Shown: positions 42,013-50,830 of the stretch, piece after piece
Layout: each line of letters opens with the position of its first letter
How positions within the stretch are numbered: position 1 is the first letter of the stretch
From: Cloacibacterium sp046296655
GTDB lineage: Bacteria; Bacteroidota; Bacteroidia; Flavobacteriales; Weeksellaceae
Assembly: GCA_046296655.1 (NCBI GenBank)
Contig: JBKBLE010000001.1
Location: 171,270-235,269 of the forward strand
Direction of reading: 5' to 3'
Length of the DNA stretch: 64,000 nucleotides
Notes under the pieces: generated by a model
Told to the model about the DNA's origin: nothing
The model's input: the letters and a program-made list of their open reading frames with translations, nothing else
Database searches by the model: none
Made by a program: the position numbers and the translations under genes

Positions 42013-43008
42013 TTATTTATCAGCGTCTAACTTATATTTTGCAACATCAAACCCGAAGTTTAGTCCTTTTGAATGAACAAGTTCTTCAAGTTCTGTCAAT
42101 GATTTCTTACCGAAATTTCTGAATTTCATCAAATCAGACTTACTATAAGAAACTAATTCACCTAGAGTTTCTACTTCAGCTGCTTTTAGACAGTTAAGAG
42201 CTCTTACAGAAAGATCCATATCTGCTAATTTTGTCTTAAGTAGTTGTCTTGTATGAAGGGTTTCTTCATCGTACTGGATTGATGCTTTTACAGCTTCAGT
42301 TTCTAGAGTAATTCTCTCATCAGAGAATAACATGAAATGATAAATTAATATCTTAGAAGCTTCAGTTAAAGCATTTTGAGGGGTGATAGAACCATCCGTC
42401 TCAATGTCTAATACTAGTTTTTCGTAGTCTGTTTTTTGCTCTACACGATAGTTTTCAATGCTATATTGAACTTTCTTAATAGGAGTAAAGATAGAGTCAA
42501 TTGCAATCGTTCCTATAGGTGCATTGTTAGATTTGTTTTGTTCTGAAGGAACATAACCTCTTCCTTTGTCGATGTTGAAATTCATTTCGAAAGACACCTC
42601 TTTTGTCAAGTTGCAGATTAGTAAGTCTGGATTAAGTACCTCGAAGTTATTCATCGAGCTAGCAAAATCACCTGCAGTGATTACTTCTTTACCAGAAATT
42701 TTCACACTTACTTGTTCTGCTGATGCGTTTTCTACTTTTGCTTTAAGTCTTAATTGCTTAAGGTTAAGGATGATTTCCGTAACATCTTCTATTACACCTG
42801 GAATTGTTGAAAATTCGTGCTCTACTCCTTCTATTTTGATAGATGTGATAGCATATCCTTCTAGAGAAGAAAGTAAAACTCTTCTCAAAGCATTACCGAT
42901 AGTAAGTCCGAATCCTGGCTCTAATGGTCTAAATTCGAATTGACCTTTGAAATCCGTAGAATTAAGTAGAATTACTTTGTCGGGTTTTATGAATTGTAAA
43001 ATTGCCAT
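42013..43008 (-). CDS. rpoA: RNA polymerase alpha subunit
   Basis: The 331-residue subunit has the assembly domain (EFRPLEPGFGLTIGNALRRV, then LLSSLEGYAITSIKI). The C-terminal domain, LDMDLSVRALNCLKAAEVET-like, contains MKFRNFGKKSLTEL, which contacts DNA and regulators. It lies in the usual rpsM-rpsK-rpsD-rpoA-rplQ order, 31 bp after rpsD. Confidence 0.98.
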   Translation of the reverse strand: MAILQFIKPDKVILLNSTDFKGQFEFRPLEPGFGLTIGNALRRVLLSSLEGYAITSIKIEGVEHEFSTIPGVIEDVTEIILNLKQLRLKAKVENASAEQVSVKISGKEVITAGDFASSMNNFEVLNPDLLICNLTKEVSFEMNFNIDKGRGYVPSEQNKSNNAPIGTIAIDSIFTPIKKVQYSIENYRVEQKTDYEKLVLDIETDGSITPQNALTEASKILIYHFMLFSDERITLETEAVKASIQYDEETLHTRQLLKTKLADMDLSVRALNCLKAAEVETLGELVSYSKSDLMKFRNFGKKSLTELEELVHSKGLNFGFDVAKYKLDADK

Positions 43009-43039
43009 AATATTGGGTTGAGCAAAAATTTGATTAAAA

Positions 43040-43648
43040 TTATTTAGAGTATAATTCGACGATTAGCTGTTCTTTGATATCTTCAGGGATCTGAATTCTT
43101 TCAGGAGCTGAGATAAAAGTACCTTCTTTCTTTTCGTCGTTAAATTGTAACCATTCATAAGATGATTTAGAAGCTAATGAATCAGCAATTACTTCTAGAG
43201 ACTTAGATTTTTCTCTAATAGCAACTACGTCACCTGCTTTTAATAAATATGAAGGGATGTTTACAATTTCTCCATTTACTGTTACGTGTCTGTGAGAAAC
43301 TAACTGTCTAGCACCAGCTCTGGTTTTAGAAAAACCTAATCTGTATACTACGTTATCTAATCTAGATTCACATAATTGTAAAAGAACCTCACCTGTAACG
43401 CCTTTGCTTCTGTGCGCTTTATCGAAAAGGTTTGCAAATTGTCTTTCTAAGATACCGTAAGTATATTTAGCTTTTTGTTTTTCAGCTAACTGTACAGCAT
43501 ATTCAGATTTTTTAGCACCTCTTCTTTTGTTAGGTCCGTGTTGTCCTGGTGGTTGATTTTTTCTTTTTTCGAAACTTTTATCGTCTCCGTAAATTGCAGC
43601 ACCAAATTTACGTGCAATTTTAGTTTTTGGTCCAATATATCTTGCCAT
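43040..43648 (-). CDS. rpsD: Ribosomal protein uS4
   Basis: The 202-residue protein starts MARYIGPKTKIARKFGAAIY and has the S4 RNA-binding domain ESRLDNVVYRLGFSKTRAGA, followed by RQLVSHRHVTVNG. The N-terminal zinc cysteines of some S4 proteins are absent. In other bacteria S4 represses its own operon by binding the mRNA. It is 18 bp after rpsK. Confidence 0.97.
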   Translation of the reverse strand: MARYIGPKTKIARKFGAAIYGDDKSFEKRKNQPPGQHGPNKRRGAKKSEYAVQLAEKQKAKYTYGILERQFANLFDKAHRSKGVTGEVLLQLCESRLDNVVYRLGFSKTRAGARQLVSHRHVTVNGEIVNIPSYLLKAGDVVAIREKSKSLEVIADSLASKSSYEWLQFNDEKKEGTFISAPERIQIPEDIKEQLIVELYSK

Positions 43649-43666
43649 AGGTTAAATTTCTAAAAA

Positions 43667-44056
43667 TTAAACTCTTCTTCTTTTAGGTGGTCTACATCCA
43701 TTGTGTGGCATAGGAGTCACGTCAATGATTTCTGAAACTTCAATTCCTGAATTGTGAATAGATCTGATAGCAGATTCTCTTCCTGCACCTGGACCTTTCA
43801 CAAACACCTTTACTCTTCTTAAACCAGCTTCGTAAGCTACTGAAGAGCAATTTTCTGCAGCCATTTGAGCTGCGAATGGAGTATTCTTTTTAGAACCTCT
43901 GAATCCCATTTTACCGGCGGAAGACCAAGAAATTACTTCTCCGTTTTTGTTTGTCAAAGAAATAATAATATTATTGAAAGAAGCTTGGATATGTGCTTCA
44001 CCAATAGCTTCTACTTTTACTTTTCTTTTTTTAACTACTTTAGTTTGTTTTGCCAT
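43667..44056 (-). CDS. rpsK: Ribosomal protein uS11
   Basis: The 129-residue protein has HIQASFNNIIISLTNKNGEV, VKGPGAGRESAIRSIHNSGI and the C-terminal DVTPMPHNGCRPPKRRRV. It forms part of the 30S platform. It lies 16 bp after rpsM. Confidence 0.97.
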   Translation of the reverse strand: MAKQTKVVKKRKVKVEAIGEAHIQASFNNIIISLTNKNGEVISWSSAGKMGFRGSKKNTPFAAQMAAENCSSVAYEAGLRRVKVFVKGPGAGRESAIRSIHNSGIEVSEIIDVTPMPHNGCRPPKRRRV

Positions 44057-44072
44057 AATTCTAATCTAAAGA

Positions 44073-44450
44073 TTATTTACTTGCTTTTTTCTTGTTAGCA
44101 ACTGTTTTTCTCTTTCCTTTACGGGTTCTAGAATTGTTTTTCGTTCTTTGGCCTCTTAAAGGTAATCCCAGTCTGTGACGTATTCCTCGTTGGCAACCTA
44201 TGTCCATCAATCTCTTGATGTTCAATTGCACTTCAGAACGTAATTCACCTTCTACTTTGATGTTTTCAGTGATGTAATTTCTGATTGCAGCCAATTCATC
44301 GTCATTCCATTCGTTGACTTTCTTGTCTTCGCTGATACCGGCATTTTTAAGGATTTCAGAAGCTGTGCTTCTACCAATTCCGTAAATGTAAGTTAAACCG
44401 ATAACGCCTCTTTTGTTTTTTGGTAAATCAATACCTGCAATTCTCGCCAT
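44073..44450 (-). CDS. rpsM: Ribosomal protein uS13
   Basis: The 125-residue protein starts MARIAGIDLPKNKRGVIGLT and has DIGCQRGIRHRLGLPLRGQR, followed by a basic tail that reaches the decoding region. It is 9 bp after rpmJ, which precedes it in the usual alpha-operon order. Confidence 0.97.
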   Translation of the reverse strand: MARIAGIDLPKNKRGVIGLTYIYGIGRSTASEILKNAGISEDKKVNEWNDDELAAIRNYITENIKVEGELRSEVQLNIKRLMDIGCQRGIRHRLGLPLRGQRTKNNSRTRKGKRKTVANKKKASK

Positions 44451-44459
44451 AATTTAATT

Positions 44460-44576
44460 TTAGCCTTGTCTTTGTTTAAATTTTGGGTTCTTCTTGTTAA
44501 TAATGTACAATCTGCCTTTTCTTCTTACGATTTTGCAATCTGCACTTCTTTTTTTAATTGATGCTCTAACTTTCAT
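44460..44576 (-). CDS. rpmJ: Ribosomal protein bL36, zinc-free form
   Basis: Translating the minus strand from ATG 44576 gives 38 residues: MKVRASIKKRSADCKIVRRK, then GRLYIINKKNPKFKQRQG and a stop. The CxxC...C...H zinc ligands of the C+ form are lost except for one cysteine, so this is the zinc-independent type. It lies between infA (11-bp gap) and rpsM (9-bp gap), its normal place. Confidence 0.95.
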   Translation of the reverse strand: MKVRASIKKRSADCKIVRRKGRLYIINKKNPKFKQRQG

Positions 44577-44587
44577 TAGTAATTAAT

Positions 44588-44803
44588 TTAATATCTAAAT
44601 GTTATTCTTCCTTTTGATAAATCATAAGGAGAGAGTTCTAATTTTACCTTGTCTCCTGGTAAAAGTTTTATGTAATGCATTCTCATTTTCCCTGAAATAT
44701 GAGCGATGAGAACATGCCCATTTTCCAGTTCCACACGGAACATGGCGTTAGATAGTGCTTCCACTATAACGCCATCTTGTTCTATATGTTTTTGTTTTGC
44801 CAT
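44588..44803 (-). CDS. infA: Translation initiation factor IF-1
   Basis: The 71-residue S1/OB-fold protein reads IEQDGVIVEALSNAMFRVEL, then GHVLIAHISGKMRMHYIKLL and LSKGRITFRY at the end. It binds the 30S A site during initiation. It lies between secY (9 bp) and rpmJ (11 bp). Confidence 0.97.
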   Translation of the reverse strand: MAKQKHIEQDGVIVEALSNAMFRVELENGHVLIAHISGKMRMHYIKLLPGDKVKLELSPYDLSKGRITFRY

Positions 44804-44812
44804 AGATGTTTT

Positions 44813-46192
44813 TTATAAGTTTGATGTTCTAGATAATTTAGATTGCATCAATCCATCATAGTGATGGTTCAACAAATACGTATTGATTTGCTGAACTGTA
44901 TCTAAAATTACTCCTACCATGATCAATAAAGAAGTTCCTCCGAAAAAATGAGAGAATCCTTCAGTCTGAACAAAGACTCCATGCACTAAAGCTGGAAGGA
45001 TTGCAAAGATAGATAAAAAAAACGCACCCGGCAAGGTTATTTTAGATAAAATATCATCTAAGTAATTTGCAGTCTCTTGTCCTGGTCTTACTTTCGGTAT
45101 TAAACCTCCATTTCTCTTTAAGTCATCTGCCATTTGATTCACTGGAATAGTGATGGCTGTGTAGAAATAAGAGAAGATAATAATTAAAATTACTAATAAT
45201 ACATTATACTGCCAGCTGAATGGATTTTTGAATCCTGCTAAGAAAGTATTGGTATCATCGAATTTAGTTAACAAACCAGGAACAAACATTAATGCTTGCG
45301 CGAAAATTAGTGGCATTACTCCAGATGCATTTACTTTTAGAGGAATCCATTGTCTTGCTCCTTGTAATAAATTTCTGTTTGCGCCACCTGTTGCGTGAAC
45401 TCTACTTACATACTGAATAGGAATTTTTCTTACCGCAACTGAAAGTACAATTGCTAATAAGATTACTACCAACCAGAATAAAACTTCGATGAGGATCATG
45501 ATGCTTCCTAAACCTCCGTTTCCTGTTTGAGTAGTAAATTCTTGTAAAAATGCAGTTGGTAAACCAGCTAGAATCCCTACCATGATTAAGATAGAAATCC
45601 CGTTACCAATGCCTTTATCTGTAATTTTTTCTCCTAACCACATTGCAAAAATAGAACCTGCAACTAATATCACTACACTTGGAACATAAAATGCAATAGA
45701 TTGCGGATCAATATAATACGCAGATCTAAACTGTTCGTAAGGTAAAAAAACCTGTGTAATAGTACCTAGGTAAAATGGTGCTTGTACGAGACAAACACCT
45801 ATTGTTAACCATCTTGTAATTTGATTTAAGGTTTTTCTACCACTTTCACCATCTTTCTGAAGTTTCTGTAAATAAGGAATTGCCATTCCCATAAGCTGCA
45901 CAATAATAGATGCAGAAATGTACGGCATGATTCCTAGAGCCATGATTGAAGCATGACTGAAAGCTCCTCCAGTAAATGATGATAATAGACCTAATAGACC
46001 TGCAGCTTGTTTACCGCCACCTTGTTTCTGAAAATGATCTAATAAATTTCCTACTTCTGCCATGTTAATAGCGGGTAGAGAAATATAAGAAGCAAATCTA
46101 TATACTAGAATCAAAGAAAGAGTGACAATAATCTTGTCCCTCAATTCTTGTAAACTCCAGATGTTTTTAAGTGTTTGAATAAAACCTTTCAT
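44813..46192 (-). CDS. secY: Protein translocase subunit SecY
   Basis: The 459-residue channel protein has ten membrane helices. It also has the family blocks LGIMPYISASIIVQLMGMAI, KGIGNGISILIMVGILAGLP and RVHATGGANRNLLQGARQWI. It forms the SecYEG channel for protein export and membrane insertion. It sits between rplO and infA as usual, with 9 bp on each side. Confidence 0.98.
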   Translation of the reverse strand: MKGFIQTLKNIWSLQELRDKIIVTLSLILVYRFASYISLPAINMAEVGNLLDHFQKQGGGKQAAGLLGLLSSFTGGAFSHASIMALGIMPYISASIIVQLMGMAIPYLQKLQKDGESGRKTLNQITRWLTIGVCLVQAPFYLGTITQVFLPYEQFRSAYYIDPQSIAFYVPSVVILVAGSIFAMWLGEKITDKGIGNGISILIMVGILAGLPTAFLQEFTTQTGNGGLGSIMILIEVLFWLVVILLAIVLSVAVRKIPIQYVSRVHATGGANRNLLQGARQWIPLKVNASGVMPLIFAQALMFVPGLLTKFDDTNTFLAGFKNPFSWQYNVLLVILIIIFSYFYTAITIPVNQMADDLKRNGGLIPKVRPGQETANYLDDILSKITLPGAFFLSIFAILPALVHGVFVQTEGFSHFFGGTSLLIMVGVILDTVQQINTYLLNHHYDGLMQSKLSRTSNL

Positions 46193-46201
46193 TTGTTTTT
46201 A

Positions 46202-46648
46202 TTAAAGAGTGATCGCTTTACCTCCTGCTTTAGAGATTGCCTCTTCAGCAGATTTAGTGAATTTGTTAGCAGAAATAGAAACAGAAGCTTTAAGTTCTCC
46301 TCTACCCATAATTTTCACTAATTCATTTTTAGAAGATAAACCATTTTCTACCAATACTTCTTTAGTAACTTCAGAAAGATTTTTAGCGTCTACTAATGCT
46401 TGAATAGTATCAAGATTAATAGCTCTGTATTCTTTTCTGTTAATGTTATTAAATCCGAATTTTGGTAATCTTCTTTGTAAAGGCATCTGACCACCTTCAA
46501 AACCTATTTTCTGTGAGTAACCAGCTCTTGATTTTTGACCTTTGTGACCTTTTGTAGATGTACCACCTTTGCCACTACCTTGTCCTCTACCTACTCTTTT
46601 TGAATTATGAGTAGCTCCAGATGCTGGTTGAATATTATTTAAATTCAT
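46202..46648 (-). CDS. rplO: Ribosomal protein uL15
   Basis: The 148-residue protein has the glycine-rich N-terminus SKRVGRGQGSGKGGTSTKGH and GFEGGQMPLQRRLPKFGF, and ends with SKAGGKAITL. It organises 23S rRNA late in assembly. It is 15 bp after rpmD. Confidence 0.97.
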   Translation of the reverse strand: MNLNNIQPASGATHNSKRVGRGQGSGKGGTSTKGHKGQKSRAGYSQKIGFEGGQMPLQRRLPKFGFNNINRKEYRAINLDTIQALVDAKNLSEVTKEVLVENGLSSKNELVKIMGRGELKASVSISANKFTKSAEEAISKAGGKAITL

Positions 46649-46663
46649 TTTGTTAAAATTTAA

Positions 46664-46843
46664 TTAGTTTTCCTGTACTTCTACTAAATGTCTCACTGCT
46701 GCTACCATACCTAAGATAGATGGAGTAGCTTCGTGTTCTACAACTTGGTTTAATTTTTTAAGACCAAGAGCTACTAAAGTATCTTTTTGTACTTTAGGTC
46801 TTTTGATAGCACTTCTTACTTGTTTGATTTTAATTGTTGCCAT
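46664..46843 (-). CDS. rpmD: Ribosomal protein uL30
   Basis: The minus strand from ATG 46843 encodes 59 residues: MATIKIKQVRSAIKRPKVQK, then DTLVALGLKKLNQVVEHEAT and a C-terminal HLVEVQEN. This is a full-length bacterial L30. It lies between rpsE (11 bp) and rplO (15 bp), its normal position in the spc operon. Confidence 0.96.
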   Translation of the reverse strand: MATIKIKQVRSAIKRPKVQKDTLVALGLKKLNQVVEHEATPSILGMVAAVRHLVEVQEN

Positions 46844-46854
46844 GATATAAAAAA

Positions 46855-47376
46855 TTAACCGTTAAACACTTTAGTTAAAGAAATTCCTCTCATTCTTGCA
46901 ATTTCTTCTGGTCTTCTGATATCTAACAATGCTTTGAAAGTTGCCTTTACCACATTGTGGGGGTTAGAAGAACCTTTAGATTTTGAAAGTACATCATGTA
47001 CTCCTGCAGATTCTAGTACCGCTCTTACCGCACCTCCTGCGATTAATCCTGTACCGTGAGAAGCTGGTCTTAAGAAGATATCAGCACCACCGTATCTAGC
47101 AGAAGTTTGGTGAGGGATTGTATGATTCATTACAGGAACTTTCACTAAATTTTTCTTAGCATCTTCTACTGCTTTTGCAATAGCAGAAGCAACTTCTTTA
47201 GATTTACCTAAACCGAAACCGATTACTCCGTCTTCATTACCTACTACTACGATTGCAGAAAATCCGAAAGCTCTACCTCCTTTGGTTACTTTAGTTACTC
47301 TGTTTACGGCAACTAGACGATCTTTAAGTTCTAGACCACCTGGTTTTACTCTTTCTATATTATCTAATCCTAACAT
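46855..47376 (-). CDS. rpsE: Ribosomal protein uS5
   Basis: The 173-residue protein has VNRVTKVTKGGRAFGFSAIV and ARYGGADIFLRPASHGTGLI, then GGAVRAVLESAGVHDVLSKS. It contributes to decoding accuracy and mRNA unwinding. It is 13 bp after rplR. Confidence 0.97.
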   Translation of the reverse strand: MLGLDNIERVKPGGLELKDRLVAVNRVTKVTKGGRAFGFSAIVVVGNEDGVIGFGLGKSKEVASAIAKAVEDAKKNLVKVPVMNHTIPHQTSARYGGADIFLRPASHGTGLIAGGAVRAVLESAGVHDVLSKSKGSSNPHNVVKATFKALLDIRRPEEIARMRGISLTKVFNG

Positions 47377-47389
47377 AATTTTTTAATTT

Positions 47390-47743
47390 TTAAAATTTCA
47401 AACCACCTTCTCTAGCACCGTCTGCAAGAGCTTTTATTCTACCGTGATATACGAAACCGTTTCTATCAAAAACTACTTTTTCAAATCCAGCAGCTAAAGC
47501 TTTTTCAGCAATTTTCTTACCTACTGCAGTTGCAACTTCAGTTTTAGTTCCATTAGCATCTACTCCTTTCTCTCTAGAAGAAGCAGCTACTAAAGTTTTA
47601 CCTTCTTTATCGTCAATTAATTGAGCGTAGATTTCTTTGTTACTCTTGTAAACAGAAAGTCTTGGCGCTGAAGAAGTTCCAGAGATTTTGCCTCTTACTC
47701 TTCTTTTAATTCTATCTCTTTTTTGTACTTTTGTTAATGCCAT
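47390..47743 (-). CDS. rplR: Ribosomal protein uL18
   Basis: The 117-residue protein has KRDRIKRRVRGKISGTSSAP, then RLSVYKSNKEIYAQLIDD, and ends VFDRNGFVYHGRIKALADGA before REGGLKF. It binds 5S rRNA. It is 11 bp after rplF. Confidence 0.97.
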   Translation of the reverse strand: MALTKVQKRDRIKRRVRGKISGTSSAPRLSVYKSNKEIYAQLIDDKEGKTLVAASSREKGVDANGTKTEVATAVGKKIAEKALAAGFEKVVFDRNGFVYHGRIKALADGAREGGLKF

Positions 47744-47754
47744 TGTCTTAATTT

Positions 47755-48300
47755 TTAAGCAGATTTACCAGCTTTACGTCTAATTATTTCACCAACGAAT
47801 TTCACACCTTTACCTTTGTATGGTTCTGGTTTCCTGAATGAGCGAATTTTAGCAGCCACCATTCCCAATAATTGTTTGTCATAAGAAGACAAAGTGATGA
47901 TTGGGTTTTTACCTTTTTCTGTTAAAGTATCTACTGTGATTTCTTTTGGAAGATCTAGTACGATACCGTGAGAGAAACCTAGAGCTAATTCTAGTTTTTG
48001 ACCAGAGTGAGATGCTCTATAACCTACCCCTACTAATTCTAATTTTTTTGTGAAACCTTCAGAGGTTCCTACCACCATATTATTGATTAACGCTCTATAA
48101 AGACCGTGTAATGCTTTATGATTTTTAGCTTCAGATGGTCTGTTTACAGTGATTTTACCATCTTCTTGCTCAAGAGTAATTCCGCCTGTAATTTCTTGAG
48201 AAAGTTCGCCTTTAGGACCTTTCACAGTTACTACATTATCGTTTACAGTAACTGTAACACCTGCAGGAATTTCTATAATTGATTTACCAATTCTTGACAT
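47755..48300 (-). CDS. rplF: Ribosomal protein uL6
   Basis: The 181-residue protein has two L6 repeats. The N-terminal one starts MSRIGKSIIEIPAGVTVTVN and the C-terminal signature is PEPYKGKGVKFVGEIIRRKA. It supports the factor-binding site of the 50S subunit. It is 19 bp after rpsH. Confidence 0.97.
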   Translation of the reverse strand: MSRIGKSIIEIPAGVTVTVNDNVVTVKGPKGELSQEITGGITLEQEDGKITVNRPSEAKNHKALHGLYRALINNMVVGTSEGFTKKLELVGVGYRASHSGQKLELALGFSHGIVLDLPKEITVDTLTEKGKNPIITLSSYDKQLLGMVAAKIRSFRKPEPYKGKGVKFVGEIIRRKAGKSA

Positions 48301-48319
48301 TTCTTCCTAATTTTTACAA

Positions 48320-48718
48320 TTAATAAACATAGCAGATTACTTCGCCACCTACTTTTTCTTCTCTGGCTTTCTTATCAGTCATTACTCCCTTAGAAGTAGA
48401 GATGATAGCTACACCTAAACCGTTTAATACTCTTGGTAATTCTTCACTACCAGCGTATTTTCTCAAACCTGGTCTAGAAGCTCTTTGGATAGACTTAATA
48501 GCCGGTTTGTTAGTTTGCTTATCATATTTCAAAGCGATTTTGATAGTCCCTTGAACAGTGTTATCTTCAAACTTGTAGTTTAAGATGTAACCTTGATCAA
48601 ATAAGATTTTCGTAATCTCCTTTTTGATTTTTGATGCAGGAATTTCCACCACTTTGTGGCCTGCGCTTTGTGCGTTCCTTACTCTAGTTAGGAAATCTGA
48701 AATTGGATCTGTTACCAT
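48320..48718 (-). CDS. rpsH: Ribosomal protein uS8
   Basis: The 132-residue protein starts MVTDPISDFLTRVRNAQSAG and ends GVAIISTSKGVMTDKKAREE, then KVGGEVICYVY. In E. coli S8 represses the spc operon by binding the mRNA. Here a perfect 10-bp stem lies just upstream, between rpsN and rpsH. Confidence 0.97.
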   Translation of the reverse strand: MVTDPISDFLTRVRNAQSAGHKVVEIPASKIKKEITKILFDQGYILNYKFEDNTVQGTIKIALKYDKQTNKPAIKSIQRASRPGLRKYAGSEELPRVLNGLGVAIISTSKGVMTDKKAREEKVGGEVICYVY

Positions 48719-48764
48719 TTTTTTATTTTAAATTATTATTGGTGAATGATATTCAGTATTGCAG

Positions 48765-48793
48765 ATGGCTTTTAATTTTGAGGCTAAAAGCCA
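48765..48793. repeat. Perfect 10-bp stem in the rpsN-rpsH gap
   Basis: ATGGCTTTTA (48765-48774) pairs with TAAAAGCCAT (48784-48793) around a 9-base loop. The rpsN-rpsH gap is 110 bp, the longest inside the array. There is no T run on the minus strand, so termination is unlikely. An mRNA processing or feedback role is possible. Confidence 0.5.
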
Positions 48794-48828
48794 TAAGCAA
48801 CTTAAATATCTTGATTAGAAACTAATTG

Positions 48829-49098
48829 TTACCAACTTGCTTTTTTAACTCCCGGGATAAGACCATTGTTAGCCATTTCTCTGAAAGTAACTCTCGAAAT
48901 ACCGAAAGTTCTCATGTAACCTCTTGGTCTTCCTGTTAATTTACATCTGTTGTGTAATCTTACAGGAGAAGCGTTTTTAGGTAATTTCTGAAGTGCTTCA
49001 TAATCACCTGCTTCTTTTAGGGCAGCTCTTTTAGCAGCATATTTAGCAACTAGTGCTTCTCTTTTGCGCTCACGCGCTTTCATTGATTCTTTTGCCAT
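48829..49098 (-). CDS. rpsN: Ribosomal protein uS14, zinc-free form
   Basis: The 89-residue protein has SPVRLHNRCKLTGRPRGYMR, then TFGISRVTFREMANNGLIPG and VKKASW. Only one cysteine is left in the region where the zinc form has CxxC pairs, so it is the long zinc-independent S14. It is 3 bp after rplE. Confidence 0.97.
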   Translation of the reverse strand: MAKESMKARERKREALVAKYAAKRAALKEAGDYEALQKLPKNASPVRLHNRCKLTGRPRGYMRTFGISRVTFREMANNGLIPGVKKASW

Positions 49099-49101
49099 TT
49101 C

Positions 49102-49653
49102 TTAGTTCTTTTTAAACGGTAAACCGAAATGAGTTAATAATGCTTTTGCTTCTTTGTCAGTTTTAGCAGTAGTAACGAAAGTGATGTCCATCCCTTGGAT
49201 TTTTTTCACTTTGTCGATCACGATTTCTGGGAAGATAATTTGCTCAGTAATCCCTAAGTTGTAATTACCTCTACCATCGAAACCATCGGCTTTGATACCG
49301 TTAAAATCTCTAATTCTTGGTAAAGCTGATGAAATAAGTCTATCTAAAAATTCGTACATTTTTTCTGCTCTAAGCGTTACTCTTGCACCTATTGGCATAC
49401 CTTTTCTTAATTTGAAAGCTGCCTCGTCTTTTTTAGATAAAGTTCCTACTGCTTTTTGACCAGTGATAGCTGTAAGTTCTTCTACTGCATAGTCTACGAT
49501 TTTTTTGTCTGCAGTTGCAGCACCTAAACCTTGAGACACAACAATTTTTTCTAATTTAGGTACTTGCATGATAGATTTGTACCCAAATTCTTCCATCATT
49601 GCTGGAACAATTTTTTCTGTATATAATTTTTTGGGTCTTGCTACGTATTCCAT
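49102..49653 (-). CDS. rplE: Ribosomal protein uL5
   Basis: The 183-residue protein has VPKLEKIVVSQGLGAATADK, GMPIGARVTLRAEKMYEFLD and GRGNYNLGITEQIIFPEI. It binds 5S rRNA and contacts the P-site tRNA. It is 2 bp after rplX, so coupling is likely. Confidence 0.97.
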   Translation of the reverse strand: MEYVARPKKLYTEKIVPAMMEEFGYKSIMQVPKLEKIVVSQGLGAATADKKIVDYAVEELTAITGQKAVGTLSKKDEAAFKLRKGMPIGARVTLRAEKMYEFLDRLISSALPRIRDFNGIKADGFDGRGNYNLGITEQIIFPEIVIDKVKKIQGMDITFVTTAKTDKEAKALLTHFGLPFKKN

Positions 49654-49655
49654 AA

Positions 49656-49976
49656 TTAGATTTCTTTACCTGTTGTTTTAGCTATTCTTACTTTTCTATC
49701 ACCTTCTACTTTATAAGCTACTTTTGTAGCTTTTCCGTTTTCATCTACTAGAGATACGTTAGAAATATTGATAGATGCTTCTTTTTCTACGATTCCACCT
49801 TGAGGATTAGATGCAGATGGTTTTAAGTGTTTTTTAACAACGTTTACACCTGCTACGATAACTCTAGGATCAGCGTTTTCTTTCTTAATCACTTCTAGAA
49901 CTTCACCTTTACTACCTTTGTATTTACCAGTAGTAACGATTACGTTATCTCCTCTTTTTATTTTAACTTTTGGCAT
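49656..49976 (-). CDS. rplX: Ribosomal protein uL24
   Basis: The 106-residue KOW-motif protein starts MPKVKIKRGDNVIVTTGKYK and contains NVVKKHLKPSASNPQGGIVE. It is an early 50S assembly initiator. It is 20 bp after rplN. Confidence 0.97.
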   Translation of the reverse strand: MPKVKIKRGDNVIVTTGKYKGSKGEVLEVIKKENADPRVIVAGVNVVKKHLKPSASNPQGGIVEKEASINISNVSLVDENGKATKVAYKVEGDRKVRIAKTTGKEI

Positions 49977-49996
49977 TTTTTCTAAAATTTTTAAAA

Positions 49997-50365
49997 TTAT
50001 AATACTTCAGGAGCTAATGAAATGATTTTCATATATTCTTTGTCTCTCAATTCACGAGCAACTGGTCCGAAAACACGAGTTCCTCTCATTTCTCCAGCAG
50101 CGTTTAGAAGAACGCAAGCGTTGTCATCAAATTTGATGTATGAACCATCTTTTCTGCGAACAGCTTTTTTAGTTCTTACAACTACAGCTTTTGATACTTG
50201 TCCTTTCTTTGCATTTCCTGATGGAGTAGCATCTTTGATAGTAACTACGATTTTATCACCAACAGAAGCATATCTTCTTCTAGTTCCACCTAGAACTCTG
50301 ATTACCAATACTTCTTTAGCACCAGTATTATCAGCAACTTTTAATCTTGATTCGGTTTGTAACAT
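49997..50365 (-). CDS. rplN: Ribosomal protein uL14
   Basis: The 122-residue protein starts MLQTESRLKVADNTGAKEVL and ends GPVARELRDKEYMKIISLAP before EVL. It forms an intersubunit bridge. Its start overlaps the rpsQ stop by one base. Confidence 0.97.
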   Translation of the reverse strand: MLQTESRLKVADNTGAKEVLVIRVLGGTRRRYASVGDKIVVTIKDATPSGNAKKGQVSKAVVVRTKKAVRRKDGSYIKFDDNACVLLNAAGEMRGTRVFGPVARELRDKEYMKIISLAPEVL

Positions 50366-50619
50366 TACTTAGCTCTTTCTATTATTCTTACTAATCTCCA
50401 TCTCTTATTCTTACTCAAAGGTCTAGTTTCTTGAATTAAAACTGTATCACCTTCGTTGCACTCATTGTTCTCATCGTGAGCAGTATATTTTTTCGTTTTT
50501 AATACGAATTTACCATACAATGGGTGTTTCATTCTCATAGTTTCACTAACAACAATGGTTTTTTCCATTTTATTGCTAGAAACGATTCCAATTCTTTCTT
50601 TTCTTAAATTTCTTTCCAT
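50365..50619 (-). CDS. rpsQ: Ribosomal protein uS17
   Basis: The 84-residue OB-fold protein has RIGIVSSNKMEKTIVVSETM and GDTVLIQETRPLSKNKRWRL. It is a primary 16S rRNA binder. It shares one base with rplN and is 14 bp after rpmC. Confidence 0.97.
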   Translation of the reverse strand: MERNLRKERIGIVSSNKMEKTIVVSETMRMKHPLYGKFVLKTKKYTAHDENNECNEGDTVLIQETRPLSKNKRWRLVRIIERAK

Positions 50620-50633
50620 GCTTAAAATGAAAA

Positions 50634-50819
50634 TTATTGTTTGTTAGTTAACTCTGTTTCAAGTCTTGCGATTGTTCTTCTTAAATCTCTGATTTGAATA
50701 GGATTTTCAATCGGGCTAATTCTGTGAGCTAATTTAGTTTTGTTATAAGTAGCTCTTACTTCTACTAATTTAGCTTTGATATCCTCTTTGCTTAAGTTCT
50801 TAATTTCAGCTTGTTTCAT
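50634..50819 (-). CDS. rpmC: Ribosomal protein uL29
   Basis: The 61-residue helical hairpin protein starts MKQAEIKNLSKEDIKAKLVE and ends RDLRRTIARLETELTNKQ. It lies near the exit tunnel. It is 11 bp after rplP. Confidence 0.97.
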   Translation of the reverse strand: MKQAEIKNLSKEDIKAKLVEVRATYNKTKLAHRISPIENPIQIRDLRRTIARLETELTNKQ

Positions 50820-50830
50820 AATTTTGAGAT

